Part shown: piece after piece, positions 1-6,079 of the stretch | Numbering within the stretch: position 1 is the stretch's first letter | Layout of the letters: every line of letters starts with the position of its first letter | NCBI GenBank assembly: GCA_938004075.1 | Contig: CALKWP010000134.1 | Location: 1 to 9,597, forward strand | DNA: 9,597 bases | Reading direction: 5' to 3' | From: an uncultured Methanomassiliicoccales archaeon | Lineage (GTDB): Archaea > Thermoplasmatota > Thermoplasmata > SG8-5 | The notes under the pieces: generated by a model | Databases searched by the model: none | What the model was told of the DNA's origin: nothing | Seen by the model: only the letters and a program-made list of their open reading frames with translations | Program-made: the position numbers and the translations under genes

Positions 1-47
1 GAGATGGTGATTCGTGACTGGAGTTCAGACGTGTGCTCTTCCGATCT
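1..47 (+). other. Illumina P7/i7 adapter contamination (not genomic)
   Basis: Positions 14-47 match the 34-nt TruSeq multiplexing read-2 adapter, from GTGACTGGAG to CTTCCGATCT. Positions 1-5 (GAGAT) match the end of the P7 flow-cell sequence. The 8 bases between them (6-13, GGTGATTC) sit where the i7 index belongs. The order P7 tail, 8-nt index, read-2 primer is that of a library index primer, so this is untrimmed adapter at a contig end. An open frame runs through it and would add 15 artificial residues (containing RDWSSDVCSSDL, a known contaminant peptide) to the first gene. The match is from memory of the adapter sequence. Confidence 0.97.
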
Positions 48-48
48 G

Positions 49-1392
49 GTCACGGGGCTGAGCCCGAGGGAGATGCAGTCTCTTCCGATATGCGCAATCG
101 GAATCATCGTGATGTCTTTTCTTGTGGCCATGGAATTGACAAAGGACTGGCGACTGGCAGCTTTTTACACAACCATGATTGCCTACGATCCTACCGTGAA
201 CAGCCTGACCAACGGAACTTACATCCAGGGTTGGGGATTCATATTTTATTTCATGCTGATTTTCCTTGCACTGATAATTGTGAAGAAAAAACATTACCTG
301 GCGTTGATGAAGAAGAGTGAGCATTACAAACCTTTCCTGTTTTATAGTTCACTGGCCGCCTGCTCCATGGCAATGATGTTCTTCTCCTATTATTCCACTT
401 TGATATACGGCGTGATAATGCTGGCTGTCCTAACCGGTGGCATAATGTTCGCCAGTTCGGGTAAGCCGCTCAACAGGAAGCGCATTTCCGTATTCTTATC
501 ATTCCTGGCTATTGCATTCATCGGCCTTTATCTCGCGGAACCCACAGTCCGCTTCGCTGTGGGAAATTTCAGTGGCCTGCTGGGCACATTCTTTGAATAT
601 GCTGGCGACGTTGTGATGGCTGGCGGTTCTCGATTTTTTGTAGGCCTCCTGTCATATTTGATGTTATTCATCCCCATCTGCCTGCTCGGATGCAAATGGC
701 TCCGACTTTTGATCAACACACGAAAGATTCCTCCCATGAACCCCGCCGACCTGATTGTCACCGCATTCCTGGTGACCGGCTTTGTGAATATAGTTATGTA
801 CACTGGTCTGGGGCTTGTGGATTTCAAGTATTTCATCATGTTCTTTACCCTCAGCGCCCTTTACGCCCTGAAAAGGTTGCATGCCGCAGATTTCATTTGG
901 CGCATTCCGTCGTTTAAAACGCTGCCAATGAGGCAAATATTTGCCATCACTCTTACAATTCTTTTTGTGTTGAAATTCGCCACCTATTTTGCTCCCATCC
1001 TTGCCGTACACACCCTTGAGGACAGAACTGGCCAGAACTGGCTGGTTGATAACTGTCTTACAACTGGCACCGACAGCATATCTGACCTTCGGCTGAGCGG
1101 GGACATCATGCTGATGCATGCTGAGAAAGGGAATTCGAATTTCAATTCGGTTATTTATTCGTCCAATTATCTCAGCAATCTGGCCTACGGAAATAAGACG
1201 CAATTCAATCAGGTAAACGGAGATATTAGCGTTCTGATAATGACAGAAGAGAACATGGACGGGCACTTCAACATAGGCAACTGGGAGACATGGACAATCC
1301 AGGAGGACCCCGTTGAAATTGTCGGGTATCGCTCAAACATCCAGAAGATTTATTTTTCAACTGAAATGTCTGTTTGGTATGTAAATTCTTAA
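49..1392 (+). CDS. Polytopic membrane protein, 5'-truncated; possible GT-C-type glycosyltransferase or surface-glycan protein
   Basis: The C-terminal 447 residues of a larger protein. The N-terminus is missing because the contig ends in adapter, and the ATG at position 4 is inside the adapter and is not a real start. About nine hydrophobic segments are visible, roughly at residues 13-30, 61-79, 95-114, 116-135, 145-163, 196-215, 234-253, 256-275 and 296-316. They are followed by a hydrophilic tail of about 130 residues, probably extracytoplasmic, with an NKT sequon near residue 382. Multi-spanning membrane proteins with a C-terminal soluble domain are common among archaeal GT-C/PMT-like proteins in glycan loci, but the diagnostic N-terminal loop with acidic residues would be in the missing part, so this family is a guess from architecture and neighbourhood. 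The gene overlaps the convergent DUF1616 gene by 4 nt. Confidence 0.72.
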   Translation, partial: VTGLSPREMQSLPICAIGIIVMSFLVAMELTKDWRLAAFYTTMIAYDPTVNSLTNGTYIQGWGFIFYFMLIFLALIIVKKKHYLALMKKSEHYKPFLFYSSLAACSMAMMFFSYYSTLIYGVIMLAVLTGGIMFASSGKPLNRKRISVFLSFLAIAFIGLYLAEPTVRFAVGNFSGLLGTFFEYAGDVVMAGGSRFFVGLLSYLMLFIPICLLGCKWLRLLINTRKIPPMNPADLIVTAFLVTGFVNIVMYTGLGLVDFKYFIMFFTLSALYALKRLHAADFIWRIPSFKTLPMRQIFAITLTILFVLKFATYFAPILAVHTLEDRTGQNWLVDNCLTTGTDSISDLRLSGDIMLMHAEKGNSNFNSVIYSSNYLSNLAYGNKTQFNQVNGDISVLIMTEENMDGHFNIGNWETWTIQEDPVEIVGYRSNIQKIYFSTEMSVWYVNS

Positions 1393-2309
1393 GCTGGATT
1401 TACAGTAATCCATAGATGAACTTCATATTCAGTGACAGCCCCGTCAATCTGAAGCTGCCAGGATACTTTATACAGGCCCGGTTCCGTGAAATAGAACAAG
1501 AATTCATCATCGAATCCTGAATGCGCTGACAGGGTGATGTTCGTTGCATACACGGTGGTATTTGTCAATTCTAATGGGTTTGACCAATCATTGATATAGG
1601 TTCTGCCAGTAGCATTCTCTGCTCCTGAAAGCATCACGTAATTGGTTTCATCCGATTCGTGGTTCTGAACCGCTACGATGACACTGGCAGTCTCATTTAC
1701 CGTCATGTTCAGCGGGTAATCCTTTGTTGTTCGGTTGGCGTCGAGGATGTAAAATTCCGTGTACGTGTTTTCGGCGGTGGGCCTGAATACAGCATACGAT
1801 ACGAATCCCGAGCAGATGACGATTCCAGCGACTGCCAATGCCATAATCACGGTTTCCATGCCTTTCGGTGCGGGATTTTCAGCCGACCCGAAGGTTATGG
1901 GTGAAAATCGCTTTTCAACGGGTAAAATCGACCTTCTGAATATCGCGATGCCTGACCATATCAGCAGCAGAATTATGTTACCGGCAAGCACGTTGTTTGT
2001 GTTCAACCCAACAGTGAATGAAAGTAAGAGCCCCGTCAAAGACATCAACACTATGCTCAAGCCGATGCTCATAGCGACGCGTGCTAGAATATCAATGCTA
2101 TTGCCATCCAAGTTGTTTCTAGGCCACAGGGCGGAGACCATGGCGTATCCGGGATACAACATCAGGAGTGGAATTGACATGACGACTCTGAAAGCGTTAC
2201 CGTCAGGGAGTACAATGGCAGTTGCCGCAGCGACCAGCCCCAGCAGTATTACAACAATAATGTCAAACGGATGTTTCTTTGGTGCAAATGTGAACGAGTC
2301 CGTTTCCAT
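1389..2309 (-). CDS. DUF1616-family membrane protein with external, sequon-rich C-terminal domain
   Basis: A 306-residue protein with hydrophobic segments near 17-34, 43-60, 77-99, 107-124 and 152-174, then an extracytoplasmic domain of about 130 residues. The motif LMLYPGYAMVSALWP (49-63) and the C-terminal VAVQNHESDETNYVM (212-226) match the DUF1616 pattern as I recall it (a PGY...P motif after the second helix, then an N-H-E...Y external domain). The molecular function is unknown. The external domain holds six N-X-T sequons (N192, N201, N205, N232, N250, N257), suggesting N-glycosylation by AglB. The chosen ATG (2309-2307) overlaps the TGA of the upstream ABC ATPase gene by one base (TGATG), and a purine-rich GAGGGGGG lies at 2322-2315 on this strand. 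A GTG one codon earlier (2312) is the alternative start. Translational coupling implies that the two products work together. Confidence 0.85.
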   Translation of the reverse strand: METDSFTFAPKKHPFDIIVVILLGLVAAATAIVLPDGNAFRVVMSIPLLMLYPGYAMVSALWPRNNLDGNSIDILARVAMSIGLSIVLMSLTGLLLSFTVGLNTNNVLAGNIILLLIWSGIAIFRRSILPVEKRFSPITFGSAENPAPKGMETVIMALAVAGIVICSGFVSYAVFRPTAENTYTEFYILDANRTTKDYPLNMTVNETASVIVAVQNHESDETNYVMLSGAENATGRTYINDWSNPLELTNTTVYATNITLSAHSGFDDEFLFYFTEPGLYKVSWQLQIDGAVTEYEVHLWITVNPA

Positions 2310-2977
2310 CACGCTTCCCCCCTCAGCTCCCCTCTCTCCAGCACGTACTTCGTCTGCACGTGCCCCTCCACCGCCGGGTCGTGGCTAGCGATGACGACGG
2401 TCGCCCCGAACTCCCTGTTGGCTTTCTTGAATGCGTCAATCACGATGTCGCAGTTGTCGATGTCCAGGGACGCCGTCGGTTCATCCGCCAGCAGCACGGA
2501 CGGGCTGTTGGCCAACGCTCTTGCCACTGCAACGCGCTGTCTCTCCCCGCCACTTATCTCGTCCGGGTATTTCTCGGCATAGCTGTCCAGGCCGAAACTA
2601 TGGAGCAGCTCCTTCACGCGCCAGTCGCCGCCGCTCCACTTCGCAATCTTCATGGGCAGAAGAACATTCTCATAAACTGTGAGGTCATTTATCAGGTTGT
2701 GCGCCTGGAAAATAATCCCAATCTTGTGGAGCCGGATGTTGGCAAGTTCCTTATCTGATAGGGTCGCAGTTGCATAGCCGTTGAGCTGTATCTCGCCTTT
2801 TGTTGGGGTGTCGATGCAGCCCATGAGATTGAGCAATGTCGATTTGCCGCTGCCGGAGCGGCCCTTTATCAGAACCATCTCCCTCGGCGGTATCTCGATG
2901 TTCACGCCCTTGAGAACGTCGCGGCTGCCGTCATACGATTTCCAGACGTCCCTGACGATTATCTTCATCTCTTTCAT
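2309..2977 (-). CDS. ABC transporter ATP-binding protein, MacB/LolD-like
   Basis: A 222-residue ATPase with all the nucleotide-binding motifs: Walker A GRSGSGKST (39-47), Q-loop FQ (Q91), signature SGGERQR (142-148), Walker B VLLADEP (161-167) with D-loop SLD, and the H-loop His in ASHD (H199). Length and motif style fit the MacB/LolD/FtsE group (about 220-230 residues), which drives lipoprotein export, drug efflux or mechanotransmission together with FtsX/MacB permeases. No such permease gene is present here. The only operon partner is the coupled DUF1616 membrane protein. I chose the ATG at 2977 because a GGTG lies 8 to 5 nt upstream; the ATG at 2968 is a close alternative. A longer reading frame to 3076 exists, but its N-terminal part does not resemble an ABC ATPase and runs across the divergent promoter. 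Substrate unknown. Confidence 0.9.
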   Translation of the reverse strand: MKEMKIIVRDVWKSYDGSRDVLKGVNIEIPPREMVLIKGRSGSGKSTLLNLMGCIDTPTKGEIQLNGYATATLSDKELANIRLHKIGIIFQAHNLINDLTVYENVLLPMKIAKWSGGDWRVKELLHSFGLDSYAEKYPDEISGGERQRVAVARALANSPSVLLADEPTASLDIDNCDIVIDAFKKANREFGATVVIASHDPAVEGHVQTKYVLERGELRGEA

Positions 2978-3031
2978 GCTGCACCAATGGCCGGCGCGCT
3001 TGGCCGGGTCGTTAACAAAGCTACACGGTGA

Positions 3032-3041
3032 CCATATTAAA
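3032..3041 (-). promoter_or_regulatory. Candidate TATA box for the ABC ATPase-DUF1616 operon
   Basis: On the minus strand this reads TTTAATATGG. It would place a start site near 3012 and leave a leader of about 35 nt before the ATG at 2977, enough for the GGTG ribosome-binding site. A second AT-rich stretch (minus-strand CATAATATATGC, 3066-3055) is an alternative. The call rests on composition and spacing only. Confidence 0.35.
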
Positions 3042-3074
3042 GGATTTCGCTGCGCATATATTATGGCAAAGCAC

Positions 3075-3088
3075 AATTATATATATTC
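3075..3088 (+). promoter_or_regulatory. TATA box of the flippase gene
   Basis: The AT-only core ATTATATATATT, preceded by purine-rich GGCAAAGCACA that could serve as a BRE, lies about 30 nt upstream of the ATG at 3115. Archaeal start sites usually fall about 25 nt after the TATA centre, which predicts transcription from about 3105-3110 and a nearly leaderless mRNA. The box lies inside the longer in-frame extension of the flippase reading frame (from GTG 3028), which argues against that upstream start. Confidence 0.6.
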
Positions 3089-3114
3089 GCGTCATTCTGA
3101 ACGATGATGGGAAA

Positions 3115-4776
3115 ATGATTGCCAGGAACTCTTTCGTGATCATGATATCGCAGGCCGCCAGTGCTGTCTTCGGGATGCTGGCGATTACCGTGGTATCCAA
3201 GCTGTGGGGCGGCTACGCGCCTTCTGTCATGGGGGTTATATGGTTCGGCATGGCGTTCGTAGGGACATTCTCATTCATAACGAACATGGGCTTCGACGCC
3301 ACGCACATCAAAAAGGTTTCTGAGGGAAAGGACCTCGGCATCTGCATGGGCACATTCATCTCCATCAAGCTCATTCTTGTGGGTGTTCTCATTGCCACTG
3401 TGGTGGGCGGGATAGCCATTTGGAAGTACATCTTCGGCAAGGAATTTTATGATGCCAGCACTGAACTGGTCATATACATCTTCCTGGGCTACACCGTCTT
3501 CTTCGGCCTTGGCCAGATTGCAACATCCACCTTCAACAGCCGGAAAAAGAACGTCAAGAGCCAGATATCCTTGCTGATGGAACCAATCTTCAGGGCGATC
3601 CTGGTCATCGTCGTTGCGCTTGCAGGGATAACCGGCGCGATCGTCACATTCAACGGGGAGACAACAGCGGTCAGCCTGGCACCGAGGTATGCCTGGCCGG
3701 AGTTTTTCGAGCCGATAAGGGTATTTCTGTCTACCCATGCCATCGGTTCCATGGCTATGGCCTATATGCTCGGGGCGTTCGCCACTTTCTGCATGGCGTT
3801 CTTCCTGCTGAGGAAGTACCCGGTGGGCAGGCCTTCTAGGGAATACATGAAGATGTATCTCGTTTTCGCGACGCCGTTGATGATCCCCATAATTTTCACG
3901 CTGGTCACCGCGAACATCGACAAGGTGCTGCTCGGATATTTCTGGAGCGCGGTGGAGGTCGGCTATTACTCTTCGGTGTACAGGATTGCCACAATGATGC
4001 TGATGATATCCGGTGCCATTGGGATAGTGGTGTTCCCCACCATTTCAGCCATACATGCAAGGAAGGGGCTGAATCTGAGAATCAAGCGGCGGCAGATAGG
4101 CGATTTGGTAAAAAGCTCCGAGCGATACGTATCCATGGTGATGATGCCTGTGGTTGCCATGATTATGGTTTTTGCCGTTCCCATCATAGACATAATACTC
4201 AACAGCTCTTTCAGGCCGGCCGCCTGGAGCTTCCGCCTGCTTGTGGTGTATGCCTATGTTTACACCATCGGGGTTCCCTACACATATCTCATTGTGGGCA
4301 TGAACAGGCCCGGCCAGAACGCCAAAGTAGTCATCATGATGGGCATGGTGAACATCGTCCTGAACCTTCTGCTCATCCCAAGGGGCGGTTTGCTGTCGGG
4401 CATTGGAATAAGCGGAATTGAAGGCGCGGCATACGCGGCACTAATATCTGCGTTCGTGATGCTAGCTGGTTTGTATTACTACTCCAAGAAGATAATCCGA
4501 AGAAAATTGTTCCAGTCAAAGCTATTCATTCATATCGGCGCAGGTGCAATAATGGGCATTTCCATCTGGGCACTGGGCACTTTGTTCAGCGCAATAAGGT
4601 GGTATCATCTCGGTCTTCTCTTCTTCATTGGTCTCGCAGTGTATCTCAGCGTGCTCTGGATTACAGGTGAATTCAGGAAGGCGGATTTGAACTTCTTCCT
4701 GGACACGGCCAGCCCGATCAAACTATTCAAGCACGCCAAAGCCGAGATGAAAGAGGACCCGAAATTCAGGCAGTAG
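3115..4776 (+). CDS. Polysaccharide/oligosaccharide flippase, Wzx/RfbX-like (MOP superfamily)
   Basis: A 553-residue, very hydrophobic protein with about 12-14 predicted membrane helices throughout, the size and pattern of Polysacc_synt (RfbX/Wzx) exporters. Landmarks are an N-terminal NSFVIMISQAASAVFGML helix, the central NIDKVLLGYF...EVGYYSSVYRIA stretch (267-292), which is the typical family signature, and a late PYTYLIVGMNRPG (388-400). The family flips lipid-linked glycan intermediates across the cytoplasmic membrane; here the likely substrate is the glycan made by the downstream operon. An insert of about 25 residues near 174-198 (FNGETTAVSLAP...) between helices is probably an external loop. 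The ATG at 3115 is chosen because the TATA box is about 30 nt upstream; the extension to GTG 3028 would cover the promoter and lacks flippase-like sequence. The gene is transcribed divergently from the ABC/DUF1616 pair. Confidence 0.92.
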   Translation: MIARNSFVIMISQAASAVFGMLAITVVSKLWGGYAPSVMGVIWFGMAFVGTFSFITNMGFDATHIKKVSEGKDLGICMGTFISIKLILVGVLIATVVGGIAIWKYIFGKEFYDASTELVIYIFLGYTVFFGLGQIATSTFNSRKKNVKSQISLLMEPIFRAILVIVVALAGITGAIVTFNGETTAVSLAPRYAWPEFFEPIRVFLSTHAIGSMAMAYMLGAFATFCMAFFLLRKYPVGRPSREYMKMYLVFATPLMIPIIFTLVTANIDKVLLGYFWSAVEVGYYSSVYRIATMMLMISGAIGIVVFPTISAIHARKGLNLRIKRRQIGDLVKSSERYVSMVMMPVVAMIMVFAVPIIDIILNSSFRPAAWSFRLLVVYAYVYTIGVPYTYLIVGMNRPGQNAKVVIMMGMVNIVLNLLLIPRGGLLSGIGISGIEGAAYAALISAFVMLAGLYYYSKKIIRRKLFQSKLFIHIGAGAIMGISIWALGTLFSAIRWYHLGLLFFIGLAVYLSVLWITGEFRKADLNFFLDTASPIKLFKHAKAEMKEDPKFRQ

Positions 4777-4790
4777 GAAATCCCAACCCA

Positions 4791-4795
4791 TTTTT
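4791..4795 (+). terminator. Candidate T-tract terminator after the flippase gene
   Basis: A TTTTT run 15 nt after the flippase stop codon, without a hairpin before it. Archaeal RNA polymerase can terminate at short T tracts. A second T-rich stretch (TTTCTTT, 4914-4920) follows the inverted repeats downstream and is an equally good candidate. Confidence 0.3.
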
Positions 4796-4838
4796 CAGTG
4801 ATAGGTCGTTGCAGCCCTATTTATGTTATCAAAGTAAA

Positions 4839-4858
4839 TCGAAGCCACTTAGCTTCGA
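4839..4858 (+). repeat. Perfect 7-bp inverted repeat (hairpin) in the flippase-operon spacer
   Basis: TCGAAGC (4839-4845) and GCTTCGA (4852-4858) flank a 6-nt loop, CACTTA. It could fold in the RNA after the flippase gene or act as a binding site for a dimeric regulator. No T tract follows directly, so it is not a standard terminator. Confidence 0.6.
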
Positions 4859-4860
4859 AG

Positions 4861-4915
4861 GTCAGGCATGCAACTGGTATGGGTTAACTTCCATTCCTGA
4901 CATTAAACACCAGTT
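4861..4915 (+). repeat. Interleaved inverted repeats, possible H-type pseudoknot
   Basis: GTCAGG (4861-4866) is complementary to CCTGAC (4896-4901), and AACTGGT (4872-4878) is complementary to ACCAGTT (4909-4915). The strands alternate stem1-stem2-stem1-stem2, which is pseudoknot topology, with connecting segments of 5, 17 and 7 nt. The 17-nt middle segment begins with ATGG, which could pair with CCAT (4879-4882 with 4891-4894). TTTCTTT overlaps and follows the last strand, so a terminator built on the second stem is an alternative reading. Pairs of this length can occur by chance in 80 nt. Confidence 0.4.
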
Positions 4916-4940
4916 TCTTTAAGGTTTGGTAGTTTACAAT

Positions 4941-4957
4941 AGAAAAAGATTAAGTAC
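4941..4957 (+). promoter_or_regulatory. Candidate BRE/TATA promoter of the glycan operon
   Basis: AGAAAAAG followed by ATTAAGTAC resembles an archaeal BRE plus TATA element. A start site about 25 nt downstream would lie near 4975-4980 and give a leader of about 20 nt containing the GGTGA ribosome-binding site. TTTAAGG at 4917-4923 is an alternative TATA with a longer leader. Confidence 0.45.
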
Positions 4958-4988
4958 TCGGCCACTTTTGGATATATGCATCTCACGC

Positions 4989-4993
4989 GGTGA
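4989..4993 (+). promoter_or_regulatory. Shine-Dalgarno site GGTGA of the GT4 gene
   Basis: GGTGA, a canonical archaeal ribosome-binding sequence, ends 4 nt before the ATG at 4998 and supports that start. The spacing is slightly shorter than at the other genes of the operon (about 6 nt). Confidence 0.6.
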
Positions 4994-4997
4994 CTGA

Positions 4998-6077
4998 ATG
5001 GCCGATAAATTGAGGATATGTTACATAGGGGATGGCCGCTCCATCCACACCCAGAGATGGGTCAATCATTTTTCCGGCCTGGGCCATGATGTTCACCTGA
5101 TTACCAATTGGGATGTGGCTTTGGACAGGGTCTCCGTGCACCTGTTCGAGGGAACAGGGACTCTCAACTTTATCAAGAGGGTTTTCAAGTCCAGGAAACT
5201 GATTAGGAAAATCAGGCCAGATATCATTCACGCTCACTTTGTCACTGACAGCGGTTTCATAGGCGCGATGTCTGGATTCCACCCATTTGTGGTTTCACCA
5301 TGGGGCTCGGATATAGTGCGCCAACCCGAAGAATCTGCACTATTCAGGTTCATGGTGAAGTATGCGCTGAAGAGGGCGGATGCAATCCAGTGCGGGGACG
5401 GAGATATGGAGGCCCGCGTGAAAAATCTCATTGGAAACACCGGGGCGACTCGCAACATCGGTTGGGGCGTGGACTCTGATTTCTTCAAGCCAATGAGCGT
5501 TTCGCGCAAGGATGAATTGAATGTACTCTACCTTCGGATATCTCATGATAATTACCGTACTTCCACTCTTCTGGAAGCAATGCCCGAGTTGCTGGAAAAG
5601 CACAAGAACCTCAAATTCACCATACTAAAAAAGGGGGAACATCTCGACAGGACACTGGACGCAGTCAAGAATATGGGCGCTGGAGACCGGGTTGAATTCA
5701 TTGATCCGGTACCCCATAGTGAGATGCCAGCACTCCTGAATCGCTGTGACATCTATGTGGACACCGTTTACAATCCATTGCCGGGATGTGGGATTGGCAT
5801 AACCGCACTGGAGGCCATGAGCTGCGGTTTGCCGCTCGTGGTCGCAAACACCAACGGCTCCGAAAAATACATCACGCATAAGGTCAGCGGATATGTCTAC
5901 CGTGGAATGGACCACAAGGCATTGGTCGATGCATTGGATGACGTTATATCGAATCCCGGCATGAGAAAGGAGTTGGGCAGGAACGCCAGAGAATTTATAT
6001 TGAAGAACCAGAGTTGGCCTGCGAACATGAAGATAATTGAAGCTCTTTACAGGGAATTGATAAGCAAAGGTGATTGA
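4998..6077 (+). CDS. GT4-family (GT-B fold) glycosyltransferase
   Basis: A 359-residue cytoplasmic transferase of the usual GT4 length. The N-terminal half starts with LRICYIGDGRSIHTQRW (5-21) and has KIRPDIIHAHF (71-81) and the acceptor-side PWGSDI (101-106). The C-terminal nucleotide-sugar domain has VLYLRISHDNYRTSTLLEAM (176-195), where R180 may be the conserved basic residue, then VEFIDPVPHSEMPALLNRCDIYV (232-254) and GIGITALEAMSCGLPLVV (265-282). E272 corresponds to the second Glu of the EX7E motif; by eye the first Glu is replaced by C264. The family transfers sugars from nucleotide donors with retention, here probably onto a lipid-linked glycan. The exact donor is not readable. It is the first gene of the operon, 221 bp after the flippase and 2 nt before the aminotransferase. 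Confidence 0.92.
   Translation: MADKLRICYIGDGRSIHTQRWVNHFSGLGHDVHLITNWDVALDRVSVHLFEGTGTLNFIKRVFKSRKLIRKIRPDIIHAHFVTDSGFIGAMSGFHPFVVSPWGSDIVRQPEESALFRFMVKYALKRADAIQCGDGDMEARVKNLIGNTGATRNIGWGVDSDFFKPMSVSRKDELNVLYLRISHDNYRTSTLLEAMPELLEKHKNLKFTILKKGEHLDRTLDAVKNMGAGDRVEFIDPVPHSEMPALLNRCDIYVDTVYNPLPGCGIGITALEAMSCGLPLVVANTNGSEKYITHKVSGYVYRGMDHKALVDALDDVISNPGMRKELGRNAREFILKNQSWPANMKIIEALYRELISKGD
6069..6073 (+). promoter_or_regulatory. Shine-Dalgarno site GGTGA deciding the aminotransferase start
   Basis: GGTGA ends 6 nt before the ATG at 6080. The in-frame TTG at 6074 directly abuts it and has no room for ribosome binding, so the ATG is the start. The site lies in the last codons of the GT4 gene. 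Confidence 0.75.
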
Positions 6078-6079
6078 AA

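Noticed and set aside
4..48. ATG at position 4 as the true start of the first membrane protein
   Set aside because: Its first 15 codons are read from the sequencing adapter; the natural N-terminus lies beyond the contig end.
664..1266. A 200-residue minus-strand open frame inside the first membrane-protein gene
   Set aside because: The opposite strand gives coherent membrane helices, while this translation has no domain-like pattern.
1759..2388. A 209-residue open frame on the plus strand opposite the DUF1616 gene
   Set aside because: It is antisense to a convincing family member, is proline/serine-rich without recognisable motifs, and has no clear ribosome-binding site.
3028..3114. N-terminal extension of the flippase from GTG 3028 (and of the ABC ATPase up to 3076)
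   Set aside because: Both extensions cross the TATA candidates, overlap each other head to head, and lack sequence typical of their families.
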